Positions 26,930 through 35,722 of a stretch of 64,000 nt of DNA are shown one piece after another. Where the stretch lies: positions 620,001-684,000 of the forward strand of contig NZ_AP022568.1 in assembly GCF_010727605.1 (NCBI RefSeq), in the 5' to 3' direction. The number at the start of each line of letters is the position of its first letter. Positions within the stretch are counted from its first letter, which is position 1. The translations under genes were made by a program, and so were the position numbers. The notes under the pieces are model-generated. The model did not search any database, was not told the DNA's origin, and was given only the letters and a program-made list of their open reading frames with translations. This DNA comes from Mycobacterium simiae (GTDB lineage: Bacteria; Actinomycetota; Actinomycetes; Mycobacteriales; Mycobacteriaceae).

Positions 26930-28627
26930 ATGACATCGACGCGTCCCGGCGAACCGGCGCTGCGCAGCCTGCGCCAATTCGGGGGCAACGCGCTGGGGCG
27001 CGTGTTGGGTCTGCGGCCGGCCAGCACGGGGTACACGGTGAACCGGGTCGAAGTACCGATGCGCGACGGGGCGCGCCTGGTGGCCGACCACTACGCGCCC
27101 ACCACCTCCAGTCCTGTCGGCACCGTGCTGGTGCGTGGGCCGTACGGGCGCGGGTTTCCGTTCTCGCTGTTGTTCGCCCAGCCGTATGCGTCGCGTGGCT
27201 ATCACGTCGTGTTGCAAAGTGCGCGTGGAACTTTCGGCTCCGCGGGCGAATTCGAGCCGATGATTCACGAGGCCGAGGACGGGGCGGACACCGTCGCATG
27301 GCTCATCGAGCAGCCCTGGTTCACCGGCCGATTCGCTACCCTTGGACCGTCGTATCTGGGCTTCACGCAGTGGGCGATCTTGCAGGACCCGCCGCCGCAG
27401 TTGGCCGCGGCCGTCATTGTGGCAGGCCCCCACGATTTCGCCGCATCGGTGTGGGACACCGGATCCTTTGCGGCGGGGGACTTTTTGGGCTGGAGCGACA
27501 TGATGGCCCATCAGGAAGATTCAGTGCGCCTCAAGGCGGGGCTGCGTCAGCTGCGGGCGCCGCAGCGGGTGGCGGCCGCGGTGGCCGAGGCCCCCTTCGG
27601 CGCGGCGGCCCGTCGGATGCTCGGCGCCGGGGCGCCATGGTTCGAGTCGTGGGTACAGAACACCGACTTAGAACTTCCGTTCTGGGAGCGGTTGCGGTTC
27701 GGCACATCGTTGGACCGCGTCGACGTACCGGTGCTGTTGCTGGGCGGCTGGCAGGACATCTTTTTGCGGCAGACCGTCGAGCAGTACCGCCACCTGCGCG
27801 GGCGCGGCGTCGACGTGGCGATGACCATTGGCCCGTGGACGCACAGCGAGTTGCTCACCAAGGGACTGTCCACCGGCGCGCGCGAATCGCTGGACTGGCT
27901 GGACACCCATCTGGCCGGAATTTCGGCGTTGCGACGGCCGAGCCGGGTTCGGGTCTGCGTGACCGGACAGGGCTGGCGTAACTTGCCGGATTGGCCGCCC
28001 GTCACCACCCAGCGCGCGTTGTATCTATGGCCCGGCCGCTACCTGCACGACACACCCCCCGAAGCCAAGGGGCTGGCACCGGTGACGTTCCGCTACGACC
28101 CCGCCAACCCCACACCGACTACCGGCGGTGCGCTGCTGGCCCCGGTCGGCGGCTACCGCGACGACAGCCCGCTGGCACGGCGCGACGACGTGTTGACATT
28201 CGACAGCGCAACGCTTTTGGACGATCTGGGCGTATACGGCAACCCGGTGATCGAGCTGGAGCACAGCTCGGATAACCCCAACGTCGACTTGTTCGTGCGA
28301 GTCAGCGAGGTCGACGCGAAGGGCAGGTCGCGCAATGTCAGCGATGCCTACCGCCGGTTGAGCGCCCCGGCGCAGCTGGTCACCATCGAACTCGACCCGA
28401 TCGCGCACCGCTTCCGCGCCGGCTGCCGCATCCGGGTGCTGGTCACCGGCAGCTGGTCGCCGCGCTATGCCCCGAACTCGGGCACCGACGAGCCGATGCT
28501 TACCGCCCGCCAGACGAAGCCGGCCACCCATGCCATTGTCTACGGGCGGTCCCGCCTGCTGCTTCCGGTCGGCCCGACTGACCTGTCAGCCCACGGCGTC
28601 GCGGACCCGGGCCGCGACGCCGGCTAA
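26930..28627 (+). CDS. CocE/NonD-family alpha/beta hydrolase (Rv2800-like)
   Basis: The ~565-residue protein has an alpha/beta-hydrolase domain with the nucleophile motif G-P-S-Y-L-G and GPWTHSE carrying the catalytic His. A C-terminal jelly-roll domain follows (X-Pro dipeptidyl-peptidase C-terminal type, from about residue 370). Family members hydrolyse acyl esters such as cocaine or X-Pro peptides; the natural substrate here is unknown. ATG 26930 is preferred, with in-frame GTG starts at 26918 and 26924 as alternatives. It matches the position of Rv2800 and marks the left border of the accessory island. Confidence 0.88.
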   Translation: MTSTRPGEPALRSLRQFGGNALGRVLGLRPASTGYTVNRVEVPMRDGARLVADHYAPTTSSPVGTVLVRGPYGRGFPFSLLFAQPYASRGYHVVLQSARGTFGSAGEFEPMIHEAEDGADTVAWLIEQPWFTGRFATLGPSYLGFTQWAILQDPPPQLAAAVIVAGPHDFAASVWDTGSFAAGDFLGWSDMMAHQEDSVRLKAGLRQLRAPQRVAAAVAEAPFGAAARRMLGAGAPWFESWVQNTDLELPFWERLRFGTSLDRVDVPVLLLGGWQDIFLRQTVEQYRHLRGRGVDVAMTIGPWTHSELLTKGLSTGARESLDWLDTHLAGISALRRPSRVRVCVTGQGWRNLPDWPPVTTQRALYLWPGRYLHDTPPEAKGLAPVTFRYDPANPTPTTGGALLAPVGGYRDDSPLARRDDVLTFDSATLLDDLGVYGNPVIELEHSSDNPNVDLFVRVSEVDAKGRSRNVSDAYRRLSAPAQLVTIELDPIAHRFRAGCRIRVLVTGSWSPRYAPNSGTDEPMLTARQTKPATHAIVYGRSRLLLPVGPTDLSAHGVADPGRDAG

Positions 28628-29146
28628 CACCGCGTCGTCGTGGATCGGCGCCCCCAGCGCCGGCCGCGCGGGCAGCTGGACCCAGCTTGTGCAACCCCCG
28701 TACTGGGGGATGCGGGTCAGGGCAAGGGGCTCGAGCAGCGGAGTCACCGACACCACCAGCGCCGCGAGTTTGTGCTTGGGCCGGAAGTCGAGCCGGTCAG
28801 CGCGCACCGATTCCGCCGTCCAGATATGCAAGTCCTCGATCTCCTCGAGCCGTTCCGGTCGGTTAACAGCCAGCGCGGCAACCACTTTCGCGGCGGCACG
28901 GATCACCAGCCGGTCTTCGGCGCTGTCGGCCGCCGCCGGCGCCAACAGATCGCGATGTTCAGTCCGCACGCGCTCTTCGTGGCTGTGCGCAACAGTGGGG
29001 AACAACAAGAACTCCGGCGCGGCCACTTCGAACCGCTTCTCCTTGATCCCACCCTTGCGCAGCAGCACATATTGCCGGCCGTCCAGCAGCGCATGCACAG
29101 CCGCGCTCCACTCCTTGAGCGCGGCAGTCGTTGCGGTGAGCGTCAT
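28586..29146 (-). CDS. DUF1802-family protein
   Basis: The 186-residue protein begins LKEWSAAVHALLDGRQYVLLRKGGIKE and has FLLFPTVAHSHEERV, as in DUF1802 proteins, whose function is unknown. Its 3' end overlaps the CocE gene by 42 bp in convergent orientation. Its ATG overlaps the stop of the upstream DUF2277 gene (ATGA, 29143-29146), so the two are translated together. Confidence 0.8.
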   Translation of the reverse strand: MTLTATTAALKEWSAAVHALLDGRQYVLLRKGGIKEKRFEVAAPEFLLFPTVAHSHEERVRTEHRDLLAPAAADSAEDRLVIRAAAKVVAALAVNRPERLEEIEDLHIWTAESVRADRLDFRPKHKLAALVVSVTPLLEPLALTRIPQYGGCTSWVQLPARPALGAPIHDDAVLAGVAARVRDAVG

Positions 29147-29412
29147 TCGGCCACGGCCAGCCGCGCCCGGACCTCGGGCCGGCGCAATGGCGGGACAGTC
29201 TTGGGCGGTTGCCGGCGCGGCGGTAGCGCCTCCAGCAACCGCGTCGTGGTCTGCGTGACCTCGGCGACCGCCGCCTCGAACGCCTCGACGTTCGCCGCGG
29301 ACGGGTGAACGATGCCGCTGACTTTACGCACATACTGACGCGCCGCAGCCGCGATCTCTTCCGCGGTGGCAGCTGGCTGCAAACCGCGTAGTTCGGTGAT
29401 GTTCCGGCACAT
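29143..29412 (-). CDS. DUF2277-family small protein
   Basis: The 89-residue protein starts MCRNITELRGLQPAATAEE and continues AAARQYVRKVSGIVHPS, a close match to the DUF2277 pattern. Function is unknown. ATG 29412 is chosen over 29508 because the family begins exactly MCRNI. It forms a coupled pair with the DUF1802 gene. Confidence 0.85.
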   Translation of the reverse strand: MCRNITELRGLQPAATAEEIAAAARQYVRKVSGIVHPSAANVEAFEAAVAEVTQTTTRLLEALPPRRQPPKTVPPLRRPEVRARLAVAE

Positions 29413-29526
29413 GGCTCCACGATAGGCCGGGTTTTCCCGCTTAGCCGTCCCAGTCCGCACCCGAGCTAGGGGACATATGAGTTTCATATGAGTGGGCTTC
29501 GAAACCACCGAGCAAACCTGCTAACT

Positions 29527-29539
29527 GAATACTGTATAC
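29527..29539 (+). promoter_or_regulatory. GntR-type box upstream of the PPE gene
   Basis: GAATAC-T-GTATAC, 62 bp before the PPE start codon, matches the island-wide near-palindrome G-N-ATAC-N-GTAT-R-C in 10 of 13 positions of the best copy (40943-40955). Confidence 0.5.
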
Positions 29540-29600
29540 AACACGCGCTCGAGGCGCGATGAGATCAGCGACACATCGCATGACCACAAGCGAGGCAAAC

Positions 29601-30893
29601 ATGGACTTCGGAGCGCTACCACCGGAAGTGAACTCCGGCCGGATGTACTCGGGCCCCGGTCCTGGGACTCTGCTGACCGCGTCCGCCGAGTGGGAGGAGC
29701 TGGCCGCGGAGATGTACGTTGCGGCCGGCCGATGCGAGTCGGTGGTCGCCGAATTGATCGGTGAATCCTGGACGGGGCCGTCCTCGATAGCGATGACAGC
29801 CGCGGTACTGCCCTACACCGGATGGGTGCGGGCCACCGCAGCCCAGTGCGAAGACGTCGCGATGAAGGCCACCGCCGCGGCCCGCGCCTACGAAACGGCT
29901 TTTGCGATGACGGTGCCCCCGACGCTGATCGCCGCCAACCGGGCACGCCTAGCCGCGCTCATTGCCAGCAACCTGATTGGCCAGAACACGCCGGCCATTA
30001 TGGCCACCGAGGCCGAGTACGCCGACATGTGGGCAATCGACGCGGCGGCGATGTACGGCTACGCGGCTAACGCGGTTGCCGCGTCCGGACTTTCGGCATT
30101 TACAGCTCCCCCACGAACGGCCGATGCGAGCGGGCCCGACAGCAGCGCCCAGGGCATGTCGGCCAAGTTGCTGCAGTCGGCGGCAACCACGTTGCAAGGC
30201 CTGGCCGGACCGGGTTCCGGCGCGTCGACGACGCTGGGCACGGGCGCGCCGCTGGCCTCCTCCGGGCTCTCCGGACTCTCCGCGCTCAGCATGCTGTCGC
30301 GGGTGGCCAAGACCTCCGGCAAAGCGGTCCCTACCACCGCCAATGCCGGAATCCAGAGCGCGTCGCAACTCGCCCTAGCGATGCACAGCCTCGTCGACAT
30401 CAGTGGCAGCAGCGCTCCCGAGATCGGTACTAGCGCATTGGGCTTCGGTTCAGACGGCTTCGGGCTGAGTACCGACATCAGTGGATTTGCCCTCGATCTG
30501 GCCGGCTCTGGTCTCGAATTGGTGGGCGGCGACTCACTTTTAGGTGTCGAAGAAGCCCTCCCCGAATTGGGCGCGGTCGGGCCGCTGGGTGCGTTGGATC
30601 AGCTCGTCGATCCCTGGTCGGCAGGATTGGGCGGCGACCCCGCGGCGGGTCTCGGTCAAGCCTCCCATTTGGGAACCTTGTCCGTACCACCCGGTTGGCT
30701 CAACGCGGTGTCTGGGCCCTCCGGTTCGCACGCAGCCGCCCCGGACGGGCATCATGGATCGGCGCCCGGGGCGCCGCACAAGCACCACGCCAAACTTCCG
30801 GCCGGTGGCATGGTGACTCACGCCTCCGGTAGCGCAGCTCACCGGGTCGGCGTACCGGCCACTCTCATTCCGCGTTCGCCGATCGGCGGTTGA
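29601..30893 (+). CDS. PPE-family protein, SVP subgroup
   Basis: The 430-residue protein begins MDFGALPPEVNSGRMYSGPG, the canonical PPE N-terminus. The PPE domain covers about residues 1-165. The C-terminal part is Gly/Ala/Ser-rich with no long repeats and includes G-T-L-SVP-P-G-W, the Gx2SVPx2W signature. PPE proteins are exported by ESX type VII systems, usually as a heterodimer with a PE protein; some form small-molecule channels in the mycobacterial outer membrane. No PE gene is adjacent, but one lies at 38314-38613. An in-frame start at 29559 is rejected because the conserved start is MDFG. Confidence 0.95.
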   Translation: MDFGALPPEVNSGRMYSGPGPGTLLTASAEWEELAAEMYVAAGRCESVVAELIGESWTGPSSIAMTAAVLPYTGWVRATAAQCEDVAMKATAAARAYETAFAMTVPPTLIAANRARLAALIASNLIGQNTPAIMATEAEYADMWAIDAAAMYGYAANAVAASGLSAFTAPPRTADASGPDSSAQGMSAKLLQSAATTLQGLAGPGSGASTTLGTGAPLASSGLSGLSALSMLSRVAKTSGKAVPTTANAGIQSASQLALAMHSLVDISGSSAPEIGTSALGFGSDGFGLSTDISGFALDLAGSGLELVGGDSLLGVEEALPELGAVGPLGALDQLVDPWSAGLGGDPAAGLGQASHLGTLSVPPGWLNAVSGPSGSHAAAPDGHHGSAPGAPHKHHAKLPAGGMVTHASGSAAHRVGVPATLIPRSPIGG

Positions 30894-31008
30894 GGTGAAC
30901 GCCTATTCGCTATCGTGATGGATGGCTTCACTTTTCGTCATATCAGCCAGCTTCAACAGGCCAGGGCGGCCGGTACATTGGAAAAACATCGCGACGGGAG
31001 GAGATTTG

Positions 31009-31413
31009 GTGATCCGACCATCGTTCGGTGATGCGCTACGCGAGTTGCTGTTTTGCTCCCATCGCAGTGTGGCGGACGTGATGGATGCGTTCTTCGCCCA
31101 GGAGTACGAGCATCGGGACAACGGAAAAACCTACAGCAGAGACGAGTTCGCCAACTTTTGCGCCCTGGAGCGGGCGCAGATCGCGCACGGAAATGTGGTC
31201 ACGGTCGAGGAGTTCCGGTTCTGGAATCGCTACGCCACACGTCTCGTCCTGGAAGCCAACAAGACTGACGGCTCTGAGCACCACGTCGAGATCAATGCCA
31301 TCGGGCAGTACGCGATCGACGGGCGGCTGCTCAAGCTGAGCCAGGCTCGATTCCGGGTGCCCAGTGCCGAATACAGCATGGCAGTCAAACTCAGATCGCA
31401 GCCCGTAGCGTAA
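31009..31413 (+). CDS. NTF2/SnoaL-like small protein
   Basis: The 134-residue protein reads like a SnoaL/NTF2-fold protein: VMDAFFAQEYEHRDNGKTYSRDEFANF in the helical part (quoted in pieces: DAFFAQEYEHRDNGKTYSRD), then alternating strands such as VVTVEEFRFWNRYATRLVLE. GTG 31009 is chosen because GGGAGGAG lies 5 bp upstream; the longer frame to 30922 has no such site. Such folds act as isomerases, hydratases or binding proteins. No function can be assigned. It converges on the deacetylase gene. Confidence 0.65.
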   Translation: MIRPSFGDALRELLFCSHRSVADVMDAFFAQEYEHRDNGKTYSRDEFANFCALERAQIAHGNVVTVEEFRFWNRYATRLVLEANKTDGSEHHVEINAIGQYAIDGRLLKLSQARFRVPSAEYSMAVKLRSQPVA

Positions 31414-31422
31414 CGGCGTCGG

Positions 31423-32352
31423 TTACCCCTTGATGAGTTCGCCGACATGCGCGACGACGGAATCCGCTAGACCCCTCAAGTCGTAACCCCCCTCGAGAAT
31501 TGCGACGAGCCTGCCGTCGCAATGCTTTTCGGCGGCATTCAGCAACTCGCGAGTAACCCAACCGAAGTCGTCGGCGGTCATCGTCAGCGAGCCGAGCGGG
31601 TCCCGCTCGTGCGCGTCGAACCCCGCGGACACCAGGATCAGCTCCGGAGCAAAGCTGTCGAGCGCGGGCAGGACTCGTTGCTGGAATGCCGCCCGCAATT
31701 CCACGCCACCGTCACCGGGACGCAGCGGTGAGTTGAAGATATTGCCGACCCCGGTCTCGCCGACGGCACCCGTGCCTGGGAACAGTGGCATCTGGTGGGT
31801 GGACGCGTACAGCACATCGGGATCCGAGTAGAAAATTTGCTGCGTGCCATTGCCGTGATGCACGTCGAAGTCGACGATCGCAACCCGTTGCACGCCGTGC
31901 TCCTGCTGCGCGTGCCGCGCGCCGATGCTGATGTTGTTGAACAAGCAAAAGCCCATGGCGCGTTCGGTTTCGGCGTGATGCCCCGGTGGCCGGCAAGCCA
32001 CGAAAGCGTTTTGTACGCGGCGACTCAACACGCCGTCGATCGCCTGTAGCGTGCCGCCGACCCCGCGCAGCACCACCTCCCAGGTCGACGGCTCCATCAT
32101 GGTGTCGCCGCCATCGAGGTATACATAGCCTTCCGCCGGACGGGCGGCTTCAAGCTCGTCGACGTAGCGGTTGGAATGCACATAGCGGGTCGCCGCGAGA
32201 TCGGCGATCTCGGCACGCTCGCGAATCAGGGTGTCGAATTGCGGCTGACGCAGCGCCGCTTCCACCACGCGGTAGCGGTCCGGCCGTTCCGGATGACCGC
32301 CCGCGGTCCGATGCTGCGCGAAGCTCGGGTGATCCAGCAAAAGGGTTGGCAT
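31423..32352 (-). CDS. Histone deacetylase-family (AcuC/HDAH-like) zinc amidohydrolase
   Basis: The 309-residue protein has PPGHHAE (charge-relay histidines), VDFDVHHGNGTQ (zinc ligands D-x-H), SAGFDAHERDPLG (third zinc ligand D) and EGGYDLRGLA. Bacterial members deacetylate acetyl-CoA synthetase, polyamines or other small acetylated compounds. A strong ribosome-binding site (AAGGAGGT) lies 7 bp before the ATG. It follows the glycerate kinase gene on the same strand after 112 bp. Its link to oxalate metabolism is uncertain; control of acyl-CoA enzyme acetylation is one possibility. Confidence 0.9.
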   Translation of the reverse strand: MPTLLLDHPSFAQHRTAGGHPERPDRYRVVEAALRQPQFDTLIRERAEIADLAATRYVHSNRYVDELEAARPAEGYVYLDGGDTMMEPSTWEVVLRGVGGTLQAIDGVLSRRVQNAFVACRPPGHHAETERAMGFCLFNNISIGARHAQQEHGVQRVAIVDFDVHHGNGTQQIFYSDPDVLYASTHQMPLFPGTGAVGETGVGNIFNSPLRPGDGGVELRAAFQQRVLPALDSFAPELILVSAGFDAHERDPLGSLTMTADDFGWVTRELLNAAEKHCDGRLVAILEGGYDLRGLADSVVAHVGELIKG

Positions 32353-32464
32353 AGGGCGGACCTCCTTCGGTCACGAACTGCCGACAGCCCAGCGGTGTGC
32401 GGTCCAGATCCGGTATGCAGCAGATGCTAGCGCGCGGTTTCCGGACACCCCAGTGTGATTGATT

Positions 32465-33643
32465 TTAGATATCAACCGACCGACCGCGCTCCGCGAAAGA
32501 ATGGGGCTGCGACTGCCCGGATTGGGTGCTGTCCCGGACCAGCTGCTCGGTCACCCTGATCAGCAGTTCCGCAGCGTTGGCCGTGCAACGGGTCAGATCC
32601 GGCTCGACTTCGTTGAGGGTGCGCACCGCGCGGAAACCCGCGGTGCGGGCCTGGGCGCCCGTCAGGCTCGATATGCCGGCCACAGCGAAGGTGGGTATGC
32701 CGTGTGCGCGCGCATGCCGGGAAACACCCACCGGCGCCTTGCCGCGCAAGGACTGCTGATCGAGGGACCCCTCCCCCGTGATGACCATGATGGCATCCAA
32801 CAACTTTCGATCGAGCTCGACGAGCTCGAGGATCATGTCGATGCCGGGTTTCATCTGGGCGCCCAGCACGGCCAGCGCGCCAAACCCCACCCCACCCGCG
32901 GCACCGGCGCCGGGCGCATTACGGCGATCCTCGCCGGTCACCCGTGCCACCAGGTCCGCCCAGTGAGTCAGACCGCAATCCAATTCGCCGACTTGATCGG
33001 CGCTGACCCCTTTTTGCGGTCCGTAAACGGCCGCGGCACCGAGCGGCCCGCACAGTGGGCTGTCTACGTCGGCGGCCAGGGTGACGGTGGCCGTGCTCAG
33101 ACCCGGATGCAACCGGCTCAGCTCTAGACGGGCGGCATCGGCCAAGCCCTGTCCGCCGGGCGCAATCGCGGCTCCATGGCGATCCTGGACCTCGGCGCCC
33201 AGCGCCAACAGCATCCCCACACCGCCGTCAGTACTCGCGCTTCCGCCCACCGTGATCACCAGATCACGGCATCCGTCGTCGAGTGCTTGGGCGATTACCT
33301 GCCCCAGCCCGTAGCTCGTCGCCGTCATCGGCGCTAGCGTTTCTCCCGGAAGTCGTTGCAGGCCACAGATATCGGCCATTTCGATGACCGCACGCCCGTC
33401 CTTGCTGGCATAGCCGGTGCGCACCGGTGCACCGGTCGGACCACACGCCGCGGCGTCGACCGGCTCGAATCCGGCCGCCACGACCGCGCTCAAAGTCCCC
33501 TCGCCCCCATCGGCGACCGGACAGACGATCGGGGTCAGTTCCGGGTCAGCCCGATTGACCCCTTGGGCCATCGCCCACGCCGCCTGCTCGGCCGTCAACG
33601 AGCCCTTGAACTTGTCCGGCGCCAGCACGATGTTGCCCCGCAT
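32465..33643 (-). CDS. glxK: Glycerate kinase (GarK/GlxK type)
   Basis: The 392-residue protein begins IVLAPDKFKGSLTAEQAAWAM, the PF02595 N-terminus, and has VADGGEGTL, GGSASTDGGVGML and ITGEGSLDQQS. Type-II members form 2-phosphoglycerate from D-glycerate and ATP, which would feed enolase and pyruvate kinase. It is transcribed divergently from hyi-glxR-gcl across a 331-bp control region, so all four glyoxylate-to-phosphoglycerate steps share one regulatory region. Confidence 0.93.
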   Translation of the reverse strand: MRGNIVLAPDKFKGSLTAEQAAWAMAQGVNRADPELTPIVCPVADGGEGTLSAVVAAGFEPVDAAACGPTGAPVRTGYASKDGRAVIEMADICGLQRLPGETLAPMTATSYGLGQVIAQALDDGCRDLVITVGGSASTDGGVGMLLALGAEVQDRHGAAIAPGGQGLADAARLELSRLHPGLSTATVTLAADVDSPLCGPLGAAAVYGPQKGVSADQVGELDCGLTHWADLVARVTGEDRRNAPGAGAAGGVGFGALAVLGAQMKPGIDMILELVELDRKLLDAIMVITGEGSLDQQSLRGKAPVGVSRHARAHGIPTFAVAGISSLTGAQARTAGFRAVRTLNEVEPDLTRCTANAAELLIRVTEQLVRDSTQSGQSQPHSFAERGRSVDI

Positions 33644-33974
33644 CAGGAGACCATCCCATCAAGGTTGAGCCGCAAGCGAAACATTCCGTCAGACGGAATC
33701 TGACTTCCATCTGGACAACCTGACATACGCGCGGAATTCATGTCAAAAGTTTCCTACCCGACACCCTGCCACCGATCCAAACTGCCTATCAAAGGCGACA
33801 ATTGGCGTTGTCCCCGGCGCCGGCGGAGTTGACACCATAGTTGGTATCGCCTTGACTTATTCCGTATTCCGATGCGGATATTCCGCAATACGAAACCATG
33901 CTCTTTCGTGACGTGCAGCGGGCCCGCTTCGATGGGCACGCCGACTTTGTGCGGTCTAAGCAGGAAGGACAACT
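33644..33974. promoter_or_regulatory. glxK-hyi divergent control region with IclR-like operators
   Basis: This 331-bp gap has no gene. It contains ATTCCGT-CAG-ACGGAAT, a perfect 17-bp inverted repeat at 33683-33699. It also has overlapping elements at 33868-33886: TCCG-ATG-CGGA (33868-33878) and GCGGA-TAT-TCCGC (33874-33886), flanked by CGTATT/AATACG arms. All share the TCCG/CGGA half-site with 3-bp spacing, like IclR-family operators. A further inverted repeat, TGACAT and ATGTCA, lies at 33721-33745. The first set flanks glxK and the second lies about 90 bp before hyi. Confidence 0.6.
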
Positions 33975-34832
33975 ATGGCTACTGCGACCTATACAGTGAA
34001 CTGCTCGATACTCTTCACCGACCTACCCGTACTGGAACGGCCGGCCGCCGCGCGGGCGGCGGGCTTCGAGGCAGTGGAATTTTGGTGGCCTTTCATCGAA
34101 GCCACACCCCCGGAGGCCGACGTTACGGCCTTCATTCGCGCCATCGAGCAGGGCGGGGTGCAGTTGTCCGGCCTGAACTTCTTCGCCGGATACATGGCCG
34201 GCGGCGACCGGGGTATTCTCTCTGACCCCGCCCTGACCACCGAATTCCGCGACAACGTGCGCGTCGCCGTCAGCATCGCCGAGGCCTTGGGCACCAAGGC
34301 TTTCAATGCCTTGTACGGCAACCGGATTGAGGGTGTGGCCCCCGACGTTCAAGACGATGTGGCGGCCAAGAACATCGCCTACGCCGCGCAAGCCGCGCAG
34401 CAAATCGGTGCGACGGTACTCATCGAGCCGGTCAGCGGCGCACCGCTCTACCCGCTCAAGACCGCTGCCGACGCCGTTGGCGTCATCGACCGCGTGAACG
34501 CGGAGGCCGGTACCACCAACCTGCGTCTCTTGGCGGACTTCTACCACCTGTATGTCAACAACGACGATGTGGTCGCGGCCGTGCAAGCCCACCGGGGCCT
34601 GATCGGACACATCCAAATCGCCGATGCCCCCGGCCGCGGCGAGCCCGGCACCGGCGAGGTTCCGCTCGGCGAGTACTTCGGCGTTCTGGGATCGGAGTAC
34701 GGCGGTTATATCGGCTTGGAATACAAGCCCTCTCGGGCCGACACCTTCGACTGGTTGCCGGCGTCCGAGCGGGGCCGCGGCGGCTTCAACGTCGAATCAC
34801 TGAACACACTGACAGGAACGAGGAATCGGTGA
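33975..34832 (+). CDS. hyi: Hydroxypyruvate isomerase
   Basis: The 285-residue TIM-barrel enzyme interconverts hydroxypyruvate and tartronate semialdehyde. It has GFEAVEFWWPF (residues ~30-40), VLIEPVSG (metal/catalytic E151), LADFYHLYVN and GLEYKPS (second catalytic glutamate), as in Hyi/OtnI proteins. The ribosome-binding site is GGAAGGA. Its stop overlaps the GTG start of glxR (GTGA), so it is the first gene of the coupled hyi-glxR-gcl operon. Confidence 0.93.
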   Translation: MATATYTVNCSILFTDLPVLERPAAARAAGFEAVEFWWPFIEATPPEADVTAFIRAIEQGGVQLSGLNFFAGYMAGGDRGILSDPALTTEFRDNVRVAVSIAEALGTKAFNALYGNRIEGVAPDVQDDVAAKNIAYAAQAAQQIGATVLIEPVSGAPLYPLKTAADAVGVIDRVNAEAGTTNLRLLADFYHLYVNNDDVVAAVQAHRGLIGHIQIADAPGRGEPGTGEVPLGEYFGVLGSEYGGYIGLEYKPSRADTFDWLPASERGRGGFNVESLNTLTGTRNR

Positions 34833-35722
34833 GCACGATCGCATTTATCGGGCTGGGCATCATGGGCAATCCGATGGCCTGCCATTTCGCCCGCGCCGGA
34901 CACACGGTTATCGGCTACAACCGCTCGCCCGGCCGAGCCGCGGCACTGATCGAGGCCGGCGGGACGGAAGCGGACTCCATCGCCGACGCGGTCAAGGATG
35001 CCGATGTGGTGGCCGTCATGGTGCCCGACTCCCCCGATGTCCAAACCGTATTGCTCTCTGAGGGCGGTGTTTTCGCCAACGCCCGACCCGAGACGCTGGT
35101 GATCGACTTTTCTTCGATCCGGCCAGACATCACTGCACAGCTGGCGAAGGAAGCCACCGAGCGCGGGTTGCGTCTCATCGACGCCCCGGTGTCCGGCGGC
35201 GAGGCCGGGGCCAAGAACGCGACACTGTCGATCATGGTCGGCGGCACCGACGAGGATTTCGCCGCCGCCAAACCGTTTCTCGAGATTGTCGGCAAAACGG
35301 TCGTGCATGTCGGCCCCAACGGGGCGGGTCAGACCGTCAAGGCCGCCAACCAACTGATCGTCGCAGGCAACATCGAGCTCCTCGCCGAGGCGATCAACTT
35401 CCTCCGCGCCTACGGAGTCGACCTGGACGCGGCGGTCAAGGTGCTCGGTGGCGGGCTGGCCGGCTCCGCAGTGCTCGACCAAAAGGCGTCAAAGATGTTA
35501 TCCCGCAACTTCGATCCCGGTTTCCGGATCGAGCTGCACCATAAGGACATGGGCATCGTCACCAGCGCGGCCCGCGAAGCCGGCGCGGCCATCCCGCTCG
35601 GCGCCGTCGTCGCCCAACTGATGGCGTCGGCCCTGGCCAACGGAGACGGGTCCCTCGACCACTCCGGCTTGCTGCGCGGTGTCGAGCGTCTGTCAGGACA
35701 CACGGAAGGTGGCACCCAATGA
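34829..35722 (+). CDS. glxR: Tartronate semialdehyde reductase (2-hydroxy-3-oxopropionate reductase)
   Basis: The 297-residue beta-hydroxyacid dehydrogenase reduces tartronate semialdehyde to D-glycerate. The Rossmann motif is [12 protein letters not shown] (residues 6-17). The substrate motif is [16 protein letters not shown] and the catalytic lysine lies in QTVKAANQL. Both ends are coupled: GTGA overlap with hyi and ATGA overlap with gcl. Confidence 0.93.
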   Translation: MSTIAFIGLGIMGNPMACHFARAGHTVIGYNRSPGRAAALIEAGGTEADSIADAVKDADVVAVMVPDSPDVQTVLLSEGGVFANARPETLVIDFSSIRPDITAQLAKEATERGLRLIDAPVSGGEAGAKNATLSIMVGGTDEDFAAAKPFLEIVGKTVVHVGPNGAGQTVKAANQLIVAGNIELLAEAINFLRAYGVDLDAAVKVLGGGLAGSAVLDQKASKMLSRNFDPGFRIELHHKDMGIVTSAAREAGAAIPLGAVVAQLMASALANGDGSLDHSGLLRGVERLSGHTEGGTQ

